From assembly GCA_021205305.1 (NCBI GenBank), contig JAJPXU010000028.1:1-38358 (forward strand): 38,358 nucleotides of DNA. The letters run 5' to 3'. The DNA is from Lachnospiraceae bacterium (GTDB lineage: Bacteria; Bacillota; Clostridia; Lachnospirales; Lachnospiraceae). Of the stretch, positions 8,132-16,162 are shown piece by piece (the first letter of the stretch is position 1; every line of letters starts with the position of its first letter). A program made the position numbers and the translations under genes. The notes below the pieces were generated by a model. That model did not search any database, was not told the DNA's origin, and saw nothing but the letters and a program-made list of their open reading frames with translations.

Positions 8132-8520
8132 AAAAATCTGCCCTTATGAAACCATAAGGACAGATTCTAATCTGCGGTACCACCTTATTTGCCATCTATG
8201 CCCGTTCCGGATTTTTAATTTAGGAAGACATCCTTTACACCTTTCCTTTATAAGCAAGCTGCAAACGACTAACCCCGATCAAAGCACAGACAACCTCTCT
8301 GCGAAATGCTGACACATTTCCGACCCTTAACGCAGGCATACGTCTCAGCTACTTCCCGCGAACTCCTGATGCCATTTCCGATACCAGTCCCTCAACGCGC
8401 GGCGTTCACCTCGCCCTCCGTGACCCATTTGCAGGCTGCTTACTGTGGGTATCCCAGCACCACCCACTCTCTGTGAGCGCATCTCCTGTTTGACTTTCAC
8501 ATCGTCGGTTTTTCTTATTT
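8132..8520 (-). promoter_or_regulatory. T-box riboswitch, tryptophan specifier (UGG)
   Basis: Minus-strand leader with T-box sequence AAGGTGGTACCGCA at 8186-8173. The antiterminator pairs AAGG and GCAGATT with AATCTGT and CCTT; the competing terminator is AATCTGTCCTTATG with CATAAGGGCAGATT, then TTTTT (8166-8132). Stem I has the AGAGAG element followed by a GTGGGT/ACCCAC distal stem. A specifier loop is framed by CAGG/CCTG (8488-8485 with 8435-8432) and GTGA/TCAC (8500-8497 with 8423-8420); its 3' side carries TGG at 8427-8425. A GTAG...ACG...CGTTA stem III motif follows. Uncharged tRNA(Trp) should prevent termination and switch on the ecf-larA-trpXYZ genes. Another TGG lies downstream, so the specifier register should be modelled. 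Confidence 0.88.
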
Positions 8521-8565
8521 ATATTGTCGCGGCTACAGGATTCCTGCCTGCCGCAGACTACCGTT

Positions 8566-8594
8566 ATTTTGGCATACGCAAGCGAATTTGTCAA
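8566..8594 (-). promoter_or_regulatory. Promoter of the T-box operon
   Basis: Minus-strand -35 TTGACA (8594-8589, perfect), 17-base spacer, -10 CAAAAT (8571-8566, four of six). Transcription would start near 8560 and give a leader of about 500 nt containing the complete T-box. It lies just downstream of the cytidylate-kinase-like gene, so the two minus-strand operons are separately initiated. Confidence 0.6.
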
Positions 8595-8671
8595 CCGATT
8601 TTTTAGCATTTTCGCTATATTGCAGACCTTTCGTTCTCTTAAGCAAATCCATCGGAACGCTGCCTGACCCA

Positions 8672-9313
8672 CTACTTCGATGATCGATGCCCGGGAAACT
8701 TCATGTCCACATAAGCACAGATCAATTCCACGCATTCTTCCCGCTTCACTCGGCCAGTGTTCAATACGATATCGTAATTCGTCGGGTTCGTCCAATCCTT
8801 TCCGCGCGTATAATACCGATAATAATTCGCACGGTAACTGTCGGTCGATTTTATCAGCTTATGCGCCTTTTTCTCTGAAACATTCAGTTTTTTCATAATA
8901 GATTCTACACAGCAGGCGCGCGGCGCTTCAATATAAACACTGATGACATTAGGAAAATCAGCCAGAATATGATCCGCACATTTCCCCACAATGATGCAGG
9001 ACGTCGAAAACGCCAGCGAACGTATAATCTCAGATTCTATGTTATAAAGATTATCGTTTGAAATAAACTCTTTTTCATTCGGTTTTACCACATAATGCGT
9101 CGGAATCGTTTTAATGTTTTTTAAGATATACTTTTTTCGAAGTTTTTCATCCGACTGCATAAACAGCCCTACATCCAGGCCCGTTTGCTCGGCCGCCATT
9201 TCTATGATTTCCCGTTCATAGCATGGAATTCCCAGCGCATTGGAAAGGCGCTGTCCGATATCAAATCCGCCGCTTCCAAATCCGCGTGCTATTGTTATGA
9301 CATAATTCTTCAT
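8672..9313 (-). CDS. Cytidylate kinase-like protein (PF13189), last gene of the catabolic array
   Basis: P-loop kinase-like protein (213 aa). The N-terminal ARGFGSGGFDIGQRLSNALG (residues 9-28) is the nucleotide-binding loop of the cytidylate_kin2 family, followed by IPCYEREIIEMAA. True CMP kinase activity is not established for this family, which often sits in unrelated operons. The start at 9313 has GGGAGG upstream. It follows the nitrilase-like gene by 18 bases and is last in the long minus-strand array, so it probably shares its transcription. Its role there is unknown; phosphorylation of a pathway substrate or regulation would be guesses. Confidence 0.8.
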   Translation of the reverse strand: MKNYVITIARGFGSGGFDIGQRLSNALGIPCYEREIIEMAAEQTGLDVGLFMQSDEKLRKKYILKNIKTIPTHYVVKPNEKEFISNDNLYNIESEIIRSLAFSTSCIIVGKCADHILADFPNVISVYIEAPRACCVESIMKKLNVSEKKAHKLIKSTDSYRANYYRYYTRGKDWTNPTNYDIVLNTGRVKREECVELICAYVDMKFPGHRSSK

Positions 9314-9331
9314 TGCGGTTCGCCTCCCGTC

Positions 9332-10288
9332 TCAGGAAAATTGTTTCCAATAAGGAGTCTCCAACAGCATCTCATTCAGCTTTTTGTAGATATCCGGTCT
9401 GTAGTCCGGGCAGTTTTTAATCGGATCCACTTTAAAATTCCGTCGGGAGGCAAGCGAAAGATCTATCGCCGCAAGAAATACTCCCTCCTCCTTGTCATCG
9501 ACGTCTCCACAGTAGATATGTATTTTTTCCGCCAGTCCGGGGCCAAGAATCATACTTCCGCCGCCAAAACCGGGGCCAGTCACCATAATGTTGCTGAGGC
9601 TTCCGCCCTCGTCCTCGCTCACCATATTATTTCCTGTCAGGTTTGAGCTTGCTATGAAAATTTCACTGGCATTGACCCCCTGTTTTAATCCGCCAAGATA
9701 ATAATCTCTCCAATCATGGCGGTCACTCGGCCCGATTGCGGTGGGGTTCAGATAAAGACGGCATCCGCTCGCCGCGTAATAGCGCATAAGCTCATGGAAA
9801 TTATAAGTATCATAGCAAATACCGATACCGATCGGCCCCCATGGCGTGTCAAATGAGAACGGTTCATTCCCGCGCTCACACCAGCACTGCTCCGCCAGCG
9901 CCGGATGAATCTTTCGATAGGAGCCAATCACGCCCTCCGGACCGCACACTGCCGCTGCATTGTAAACAATATCGCTCCCTTCCTTTTCCCGTTCCGCCAT
10001 TCCAAACACCGCATAGACGCCATATTCTTTTGTCATTTCCGCGATTGCAGCTGTAGAAGGCCCCGGAATTGTCTCTGCTTCCCGAATCTGCATCTTCTGA
10101 TCCCGCTCAGTCTCACTTTCATCATCATATCCGTTCAGTGCCATTTCCGGAAAAACGATCAGATCTGCCCCCTGTTTTGCAGCCGCACGAATAAATCCTT
10201 TGATTCTTGCAAGGTTGCTCTCTTTATTTCCCCATACCTGCCGGAAATTAACAACCGCAACATTCATAATGTCCTGATATTCTCTCAT
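9332..10288 (-). CDS. Nitrilase-superfamily C-N hydrolase (amidase-like)
   Basis: Carbon-nitrogen hydrolase (318 aa) acting on an amide, nitrile or carbamoyl bond. The catalytic triad is visible: Glu48 in IVFPEMALNGY, Lys126 in GSYRKIHPAL, Cys158 in GIGICYDTYNFHE. The length fits the aliphatic amidase / N-carbamoyl hydrolase branches. The start at 10288 lies eight bases after GGGAGG; the internal ATG at 10267 is less well placed. It follows an amide-type ABC transporter by 16 bases, so it probably hydrolyses the imported amide or an acyclic amide made from it. Beta-ureidopropionase-like or omega-amidase-like activity are alternatives that sequence reading cannot settle. Confidence 0.85.
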   Translation of the reverse strand: MREYQDIMNVAVVNFRQVWGNKESNLARIKGFIRAAAKQGADLIVFPEMALNGYDDESETERDQKMQIREAETIPGPSTAAIAEMTKEYGVYAVFGMAEREKEGSDIVYNAAAVCGPEGVIGSYRKIHPALAEQCWCERGNEPFSFDTPWGPIGIGICYDTYNFHELMRYYAASGCRLYLNPTAIGPSDRHDWRDYYLGGLKQGVNASEIFIASSNLTGNNMVSEDEGGSLSNIMVTGPGFGGGSMILGPGLAEKIHIYCGDVDDKEEGVFLAAIDLSLASRRNFKVDPIKNCPDYRPDIYKKLNEMLLETPYWKQFS

Positions 10289-10304
10289 GGTAGATACCTC
10301 CCTC

Positions 10305-11003
10305 TCAAACCGTCAAATATTTTCTGATAATGTCATCCGTCAGCTCTTCCCGCTTCCCGCTGTTTACAATCTGCCCTTTTTGCATCAAAATGTAAGAGTC
10401 GCAGATTTTAAACGCGAATTTCAGATTCTGCTCGACGAGCAGAATGCCAACATTCATTTCCTCATGTATTTTATTCAGGACTCCCGCCATTTCAGAGACA
10501 ACATTCGGCTGAATTCCCTCTGTCGGCTCATCCAGCAGCAGAATTTTAGGATGCGGCATCAGCGCTCTCGCAATCGCCAGCTGCTGCTGCAGGCCGCCCG
10601 AAAGCACCCCGCCTTTCCGTATATAGTGAGTTTCCAGAGCCGGAAAATAAGCCAGAACCTCTTCTATCCTGTCTTTTACCACATTTGTGGGCAGCTGAAT
10701 TCCTCCGATTTCCAGATTCTCCCGCACCGTAAAATCCGGAATAATCTCCCGCCCCTGCGGCACATAGGCAATTCCCATACTGGACCGTTCATAGCTGTCA
10801 CACTTTGCCAGGGATTCTTCCTCGAAAAGCAGCGTTCCCTGTGCAGGCGGCAGTATTCCAATGATGCTCTTCAGCAAGGTTGTCTTTCCCACACCATTAC
10901 GGCCAAGAAGCGCCACTTTTTCCGTCGTCTCCATGGAAAAATCCACTCCGTTGATCACCCGGCTTTTACCATAACTAACATGTAGATTTTTCAGCTCCAG
11001 CAT
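10305..11003 (-). CDS. Urea/short-chain-amide type ABC transporter ATPase (UrtE/LivF-like)
   Basis: Second ATPase (232 aa) of a five-gene branched-chain/urea-family importer. Walker A is GRNGVGKTT at about residues 34-42; the Arg-Asn-Gly-Val form is typical of UrtE. The signature region is VLSGGLQQQLAIARAL, with a Leu where most members have Gln, and Walker B is ILLLDEPTEGIQ. It begins two bases after the upstream ATPase gene and is followed by the C-N hydrolase. It is tightly packed with the other urt-like genes and clearly belongs with them. Confidence 0.88.
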   Translation of the reverse strand: MLELKNLHVSYGKSRVINGVDFSMETTEKVALLGRNGVGKTTLLKSIIGILPPAQGTLLFEEESLAKCDSYERSSMGIAYVPQGREIIPDFTVRENLEIGGIQLPTNVVKDRIEEVLAYFPALETHYIRKGGVLSGGLQQQLAIARALMPHPKILLLDEPTEGIQPNVVSEMAGVLNKIHEEMNVGILLVEQNLKFAFKICDSYILMQKGQIVNSGKREELTDDIIRKYLTV

Positions 11004-11005
11004 GG

Positions 11006-11764
11006 CTATGCCTCCTCTTCCTGCTTCAGATATACCTGAACGACCTTCGGATTATTTTCGACCTCTTCAAAAGTTCCTTCCGCCAGTACCTTCCCATGAT
11101 GAAGGACCGTCACCGTCTCCGCGATCTGGCGGACAAAATCCATATCATGTTCAATGACCAGAACGGTTTTATCTGCCAGATTCTTCTTGATCATTTCCCC
11201 GGTTTTATAGGTCTCCTCCGCAGTCATGCCCGCGGTAGGTTCATCCAGAACGACCAGCTGCGCATCCTGCAAAATCACCATACCGATCTCCAGCCACTGC
11301 TTCTGTCCGTGAGAGAGGGATGCCGCGCGAATCCCTTCATATTCCAGCAGATTTACTGCCTCCAGAGCACGCCGGATTCTGTTCTCTTCCTCCGACGTAT
11401 TTTTCTGAAACAGACATTGAAAAAAACTTTTTCCTCCCATCAGAGCCAGCTTCATATTTTCCTGTACCGTCAATTCCCCAAACACATTTGGTCCCTGGAA
11501 TTTTCTCCCTACACAATAATTCCGGCAAATATGCGAGGTCGATTTCCCGATCAGCTGGTGTCCGTTAAATTCAATCGTTCCCGACGTAGCCTTCGTCTTT
11601 CCCGTAATCAAATCCAAAAGTGTCGTCTTTCCGGCCCCGTTTGGCCCGATAATTACGCGGGTTTCACCGTTTTTTACGGCCAGGTTTACATGGTCAACCG
11701 CTACAAACGTGCCAAATTGCACGCACAGTTCTTTAATCAGCAGGAAATAATCTTCACCCATCAT
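11006..11764 (-). CDS. Urea/short-chain-amide type ABC transporter ATPase (UrtD/LivG-like)
   Basis: First ATPase (252 aa) of the importer. ETRVIIGPNGAGKTTLLDLI (residues 33-52) and the later GRKFQGPNVFGELTVQEN are hallmarks of UrtD rather than LivG. The signature is SLSHGQKQWLEIGM, also the UrtD form, and Walker B is LVVLDEPTAGMT. The ATG overlaps the stop of the permease gene before it (11761-11764), so translation is coupled. Together with the binding protein this supports a urea, formamide or short-chain amide transporter rather than one for branched-chain amino acids. Confidence 0.9.
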   Translation of the reverse strand: MMGEDYFLLIKELCVQFGTFVAVDHVNLAVKNGETRVIIGPNGAGKTTLLDLITGKTKATSGTIEFNGHQLIGKSTSHICRNYCVGRKFQGPNVFGELTVQENMKLALMGGKSFFQCLFQKNTSEEENRIRRALEAVNLLEYEGIRAASLSHGQKQWLEIGMVILQDAQLVVLDEPTAGMTAEETYKTGEMIKKNLADKTVLVIEHDMDFVRQIAETVTVLHHGKVLAEGTFEEVENNPKVVQVYLKQEEEA

Positions 11765-12837
11765 TTCTCACCACCTTCTGAAGCGTTTAGTCTCTGATTC
11801 TGTTCTTTGGAAATCCTCCGATTGTATAGAAACGAATCCAATTGACCAATGATTCCTTTCGGAATAAAGAACACCACCAGAAGAATCAATATGCCGTAAA
11901 TAATATACCAGTAATCCGTCAGCTGTTCCGAAAGCAGACTCTCCGCCCAACATAAAACCAGCGTTCCCACAGTAGCTCCTGTCAGGTTTCCGCGCCCGCC
12001 AAGTGCCAGCCAGACAATCACAGCGGTTGACGCCGATATCCCCACATTCGATGGGCCGATAAACGATTGTGAAGTAGCAAACATGATTCCTGACAATCCG
12101 GCAATCACAGCGGATATGATAAAAATGATAATCTTAAATCTGGTCACATCATAGCCAAAGAAGTCCAGACGGCTCTCATTTTCACGAATTGCTTCCAGGA
12201 TAAGGCCAAAACGGCTCCCTGTTAAAAACCGGCAGAACAGGTATACCAGAATTGTGATTCCAAGCAATACATAATAATACGCGCCCTGCGGGATAACAAT
12301 ATCAAAGATCAGCTTACGCGGAATATTGGTAATTCCATTCGCGCCTCCTGTGTAACGCTGCTGGTTATTGATCAGCAGCTGGAATACTCTTGCAAGCGCA
12401 AATGTAATCAGGGAAAAATAGACACTGTTTACTTTTTTCGAGAACAGAAAAGCTGCCAGAATCCCTGCCACAACGCCGCAGGCCAGAAGCGCCCCAAAAA
12501 AGGCTACCGGTTTATTCGCCAGAAAATAATACAATTTCGGTGCTTCCATATACCCCAGGCTTGTCATATAAGAAAGAACGCCATTCTCCATCGAATAGCC
12601 AATTGCAAGCACATAGGCTCCGATTCCAAAAAACACCGCATGCCCCATACTCATCAGTCCGACATAGCCCCAAATCAGGTCCAGTGAATACGCAAAGACG
12701 ATGTAGCAGAGACATTTCGCCATAATCTGCCGGCGAAAAACATTTACAAACAAAGGAAACAGAGCAAGGAATACGAAAACAATAATATCTATATAAGTCA
12801 GTACAGAAACATCTGCCAATTTCTTTTTGGGTTTCAT
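11761..12837 (-). CDS. Urea/amide type ABC transporter permease (UrtC/LivM-like)
   Basis: Permease (358 aa) with about ten hydrophobic segments; the LivM/UrtC fold shows in YSLDLIWGYVGLMSMGHAVF near residue 50 and the coupling stretch GLILEAIRENESRLDFFGYD near 210. The second permease lies directly upstream with a three-base gap, and the ATPase gene overlaps its end by four bases. It forms the heterodimeric channel with the UrtB-like protein. Specificity follows the binding protein. Confidence 0.88.
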   Translation of the reverse strand: MKPKKKLADVSVLTYIDIIVFVFLALFPLFVNVFRRQIMAKCLCYIVFAYSLDLIWGYVGLMSMGHAVFFGIGAYVLAIGYSMENGVLSYMTSLGYMEAPKLYYFLANKPVAFFGALLACGVVAGILAAFLFSKKVNSVYFSLITFALARVFQLLINNQQRYTGGANGITNIPRKLIFDIVIPQGAYYYVLLGITILVYLFCRFLTGSRFGLILEAIRENESRLDFFGYDVTRFKIIIFIISAVIAGLSGIMFATSQSFIGPSNVGISASTAVIVWLALGGRGNLTGATVGTLVLCWAESLLSEQLTDYWYIIYGILILLVVFFIPKGIIGQLDSFLYNRRISKEQNQRLNASEGGEK

Positions 12838-12840
12838 ACT

Positions 12841-13695
12841 CTACCTCCTTTCTTTCACAATGATGCCTCTTGGGAAAAAGCGGACAATAATGACCACTGC
12901 AAACACAACAATCATCTCGGCAAATACGCTGTCAATAAATCCTCCTACGACGGATTCACTTTCGCCAATCAGAAGCGCCCCGACTACAGGTCCAAACAGG
13001 GTATCTACACCGCCCAGAACCACTGTAATAAAGGAATCCGTTATATAGTTGGAACCAGCGAAAGGAGAAATGGAGTTAATCGGGGCAATCATACAGCCCG
13101 CCAGGCCGGTAAGCCCGGCTCCATACGCAAATGTCAGCGTATCAATCCGCTTGGTATTGACTCCCAGGCAGGCAGCCATCGCCCGGTTCTGACTGACGGC
13201 ACGAATCTGCAGGCCAAGTCTGGTTTTGTTGAACAAAAGCCATGTTACAAGAAACATGAGAACCGCAACCGCAATGATGCACAGATAATATTTCGGCATA
13301 ATTGTTTTTCCCAATCGTACAATACCGGTAATCGGTGATTCCAGATGGATATATCCGGAACCGTAAATTAATTTCAGAAGCTGCTGAAAAATCATGGACA
13401 AAGCATATGTCACCAGAAGCGTTTCCGCTGTTTTCCCATACAGCTTCTTGATGATAATTTTTTCAATCAGGCTGCCAATCACAGCCGTCGTAGCAAAGGA
13501 GGCAAGAACCGCCGCTCCAAAAGGAAGCCCAAGGATCTCAATCATGGTATAGGATGCGTAAGCGCCAATGATTATCAATTCCCCGTGCGCCAGATTAACG
13601 ACATTCATAATTCCAAATATAATCGCCATGCCCATAGACATCATCAATAATGACGCGGCTGTCATCAATCCATTGATCAAATATGTAAGCAGCAT
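12841..13695 (-). CDS. Urea/amide type ABC transporter permease (UrtB/LivH-like)
   Basis: Permease (284 aa) with about eight hydrophobic segments. MSMGMAIIFGIMNVVNLAHG (residues 19-38) is the conserved N-terminal motif of LivH/UrtB, and LGLQIRAVSQNRAMAACLGV near 160 is the cytoplasmic coupling loop. The length matches UrtB without its extra periplasmic domain. It follows the binding-protein gene by 27 bases. Confidence 0.88.
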   Translation of the reverse strand: MLLTYLINGLMTAASLLMMSMGMAIIFGIMNVVNLAHGELIIIGAYASYTMIEILGLPFGAAVLASFATTAVIGSLIEKIIIKKLYGKTAETLLVTYALSMIFQQLLKLIYGSGYIHLESPITGIVRLGKTIMPKYYLCIIAVAVLMFLVTWLLFNKTRLGLQIRAVSQNRAMAACLGVNTKRIDTLTFAYGAGLTGLAGCMIAPINSISPFAGSNYITDSFITVVLGGVDTLFGPVVGALLIGESESVVGGFIDSVFAEMIVVFAVVIIVRFFPRGIIVKERR

Positions 13696-13722
13696 ATCCC
13701 TGCCTCCTTCCGCTGTTTCCGT

Positions 13723-14925
13723 TTATGATTCGGATTCTGTATAATACGCTTCACCCGCATAAGGATCCGGGCTTACCGGCTCCTCAGCTTCATAAATCAC
13801 GTCAAACAGCCCCTCCGAATTTACAACACCGATTCTCGGCGTCACAGTACAATGGTTGTTTTCCTCCACTGTCACAAAGCCCGCCGGCCCGTCGAAAGTC
13901 GTCCCCTGTAAAGCAGCCACCAGTTCTTCTGTTGTGAATTCATCCGAAAGCCCTTCCAGCGCCTGCGCCAGCAGATTTGCCGCTACATATCCATTGCTTG
14001 CGTAAACCGTCGGAACCGTTCCGTAGAGCTCCTCATACTTTGCAGCAAACACCTCGTTCACTTCGTTTTCCACGGTAGCAAAGTAGGTCTGGCCGGAGTA
14101 AACGCCCTCACAGCTGTTTACACCAATTGCCTCTACGCCGGACTCGTCCAGGCACAAATGGAACATTTCAATGTTGTCAATTCCATACTGTGCGTACTGT
14201 TTCTGGAAAGCGGTAATGCAGTCGCCCACCAATACGGAAAAGACTACATCCGGCTCCGCGTTTATGATTTTTGTAATAGAGGATGTGTAGTCGGTTTCAT
14301 CCATAGCCACATATTCCTCTCCCACAATCTCCGCACCATTTTCTTCCAGCATGGCACTCATCTGTGCCAGCGTAGAACGCGGATACAGATAATCATTTCC
14401 GATCAGGTATACCTTCTGACCGATATTTTCCGTCAGGTATGGAGCAATCGTCTGGATCTGCTGATTCGGCACGCACCCGACATAAATAATGTTATCTGAC
14501 TGTTCCAGGCCCTCATAGTCTGTCGTATAAATCAGAAGGTTATCATATTCTTCTACAACCGGAAGCACTGCCTGACGGCAAGAGGACAATACAACGCCGA
14601 CAATGCAGGACACTCCGTCATTGACAATCAGCTTTTCTGCTTTCTCAGCAGCGGTGGCCGGATCAGAAGCGTAATCCTCGCGGAAAATCTCGATCTCCTT
14701 TCCATTGATTCCGCCAGCCTCATTTATCTCGTCAACAGCCATCATCACTGCGTTCGCGATATAGCCATCCAAAACAGAGGTTGATCCGCTGGAAGCGGCC
14801 AGAAGCCCCACTTTGATCGTTTCCTCACTCTCCGCCGCGGCGGTAAGGCCAAATCCGGACAGTGCCATCGCGACAGTTCCTGCCGCAGATCCTTTTAAGA
14901 ATTCTCTTCTTGTTAATTTTTTCAT
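13723..14925 (-). CDS. Urea/short-chain-amide type ABC substrate-binding protein (UrtA/FmdD-like)
   Basis: Extracytoplasmic receptor (400 aa) of the importer. Family-specific segments include LLIYTTDYEGLEQSDNIIYV, then VGCVPNQQ, then GNDYLYPRS and DETDYTSSITKI; all are recognisable from urea and short-chain-amide receptors rather than leucine/isoleucine receptors. The N-terminus LTRREFLKGSAAG has a twin-arginine look, and where a lipobox cysteine would be expected the sequence is ALSGFG. Cleavage after AAA before ESEE is likely. The start at 14925 follows AAAGGAGG. It comes 21 bases after the alcohol dehydrogenase gene. There is no urease in the window, so an amide other than urea is more likely, perhaps the substrate of the C-N hydrolase at 9332. 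Confidence 0.85.
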   Translation of the reverse strand: MKKLTRREFLKGSAAGTVAMALSGFGLTAAAESEETIKVGLLAASSGSTSVLDGYIANAVMMAVDEINEAGGINGKEIEIFREDYASDPATAAEKAEKLIVNDGVSCIVGVVLSSCRQAVLPVVEEYDNLLIYTTDYEGLEQSDNIIYVGCVPNQQIQTIAPYLTENIGQKVYLIGNDYLYPRSTLAQMSAMLEENGAEIVGEEYVAMDETDYTSSITKIINAEPDVVFSVLVGDCITAFQKQYAQYGIDNIEMFHLCLDESGVEAIGVNSCEGVYSGQTYFATVENEVNEVFAAKYEELYGTVPTVYASNGYVAANLLAQALEGLSDEFTTEELVAALQGTTFDGPAGFVTVEENNHCTVTPRIGVVNSEGLFDVIYEAEEPVSPDPYAGEAYYTESES

Positions 14926-14946
14926 AATGCTTTTCCTCCTTTACCT

Positions 14947-15987
14947 TTACGGTTCAATTGCAAACTTGATTACGTGTTCCTTTTTATGTTCAAAGATGTC
15001 ATAGGCATCCATTATATTTTCGAGCTTCGCGTGATGCGTGATCAGGTACTCTGTATGAATCTTTCCGGCCTCAATCAGCTTTAAGATATCATCACATTTC
15101 GACGCATCCACTCCGCCGGTCTTAAAGGTAAGATTCTTTCCGTACATATCCGGAAGCGGAATCACCTGCGGTTCCTCGTACAGCGCCACTACGCAGACAA
15201 TCGCGTTCGGCCGGGCCACTTTCCAGGCAAGTTCAAAGGTGTTTTTCCCTCCGGCCACTTCAAAAACGACATCCGCGCCTCTCCCTTCCGTCAGTGAGCG
15301 GATTGCCATCTCCACGTCTGTTGTCAGCGGGTTCAGGCCAACATCCGCGATCCCCTGTTTCAGCGCCAGCTCCAGCCTGCTTTCATCGGTATCCACCACA
15401 ACTACTTTCCCCGGCCCATAAAGCTTGACACACTCCAGGGTACACATTCCGGTTGGCCCCGCTCCCAAGACCACCACGGTATCTGCCGGATGAATTTCGC
15501 CGATGGATGCCGCCCAGTATCCGGTCGATAAAATGTCTCCCGTAAAAAGCGCGGCTTCATTCGTAACCGCATCCGGAATTTTGGTGAGCCCGTTATCCGC
15601 AAAAGGAACTCTCACATATTCCGCCTGGCCTCCATCGATGCGGCACCCCAGCGCCCATCCGCCATGCTTATGCGTACAGTTGTTGACAAAACCTCTTTTG
15701 CAGAAAAAACATTCCCCGCAAAAAGTCTCAACATTCACCGCAACCCGATCTCCGGATTTAAACTTTTTCACACCGGCTCCCACTTCACAAACCTGGCCAA
15801 CAAATTCATGTCCTACAATAATTCCCGGCACCGCTCTCGGCACCGCTCCGTGTTTAATGTGAATATCGCTGGAACAAATCGAAGCCAGGGTCACTTTCAC
15901 AATCGCGTCAGTACTCTCAACCAGATCCGGTTCCGGCCGATCTTCCAGACGAAAATCATTCACTCCATGGTAAACAACTGCTTTCAT
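14947..15987 (-). CDS. Zinc-dependent medium-chain alcohol dehydrogenase
   Basis: Oxidoreductase (346 aa) of the sorbitol/threonine dehydrogenase type. Catalytic zinc ligands are Cys38 (SICSSDIH) and His60-Glu61 (VGHEF). Four structural-zinc cysteines are at 90, 93, 96 and 104. A Rossmann motif VVLGAGPTGMCTLE lies near 170, and VVVDTDESR ending in an acidic residue suggests NAD preference. The start is the ATG at 15987 behind AAAGGAGGAAAAA; the open frame extends further upstream only through the GC-rich repeat. It heads the second transcription unit of the array. It probably interconverts an alcohol and an aldehyde or ketone of the pathway; the exact substrate is unknown. Confidence 0.85.
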   Translation of the reverse strand: MKAVVYHGVNDFRLEDRPEPDLVESTDAIVKVTLASICSSDIHIKHGAVPRAVPGIIVGHEFVGQVCEVGAGVKKFKSGDRVAVNVETFCGECFFCKRGFVNNCTHKHGGWALGCRIDGGQAEYVRVPFADNGLTKIPDAVTNEAALFTGDILSTGYWAASIGEIHPADTVVVLGAGPTGMCTLECVKLYGPGKVVVVDTDESRLELALKQGIADVGLNPLTTDVEMAIRSLTEGRGADVVFEVAGGKNTFELAWKVARPNAIVCVVALYEEPQVIPLPDMYGKNLTFKTGGVDASKCDDILKLIEAGKIHTEYLITHHAKLENIMDAYDIFEHKKEHVIKFAIEP

Positions 15988-16009
15988 TTTTTCCTCCTTT
16001 CGCGGCCCT

Positions 16010-16105
16010 GCGATCTGGTAGAAGACAGCTCGTCGGCTCCTATCCGCCCGCGCGGGCCCCGGGTGCGGCATAAGCCGCAAAACACCTTGTGCAGCCCTGC
16101 GCATA
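16010..16105 (-). repeat. GC-rich structured repeat, copy 1 (ADH leader)
   Basis: On the minus strand this starts ATGCGCAGGGC directly after a U-tailed hairpin and runs about 95 nt. It contains a TGCGGC/GCCGCA hairpin, a GGGC/GCCC pairing region and a GGAGCCGAC segment. The same module in the same relation to a hairpin occurs at 31886-31972. It lies entirely in the untranslated leader of the alcohol dehydrogenase gene. Confidence 0.65.
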
Positions 16106-16151
16106 AAAAGAAACAGGGCGAAAAATTCTTTCGACTTCTTCGTCCTGTTTC
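16103..16151 (-). terminator. U-tailed hairpin between the anion permease and ADH genes
   Basis: Minus-strand stem GAAACAGGACGAA with TTCGCCCTGTTTC (16151-16139 with 16122-16110), one G-T pair, then CTTTTTATG. It should end transcription from the hgd-ena-DASS genes. It also falls about five bases after the predicted start of the promoter at 16163-16191, so for the second unit it would act as an attenuator or a 5'-protecting hairpin. Confidence 0.75.
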
Positions 16152-16162
16152 AAACATACGGG

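Noticed and set aside
8320-8400. A second TGG near the 3' end of the T-box leader as the specifier
   Set aside because: The TGG at 8427-8425 lies in an internal loop framed by two complementary helices next to the AGAGAG element, which fits stem I better. Both read Trp, so the conclusion does not change.
8406-8795. A 129-codon minus-strand frame over the T-box leader
   Set aside because: It runs across the T-box stem I and the promoter and out of frame into the kinase-like gene; the RNA features explain the sequence better.
10305-14925. Assignment of the five-gene transporter to branched-chain amino acids (LivFGHMJ)
   Set aside because: The binding-protein and ATPase signature segments match the urea/short-chain-amide branch more closely.
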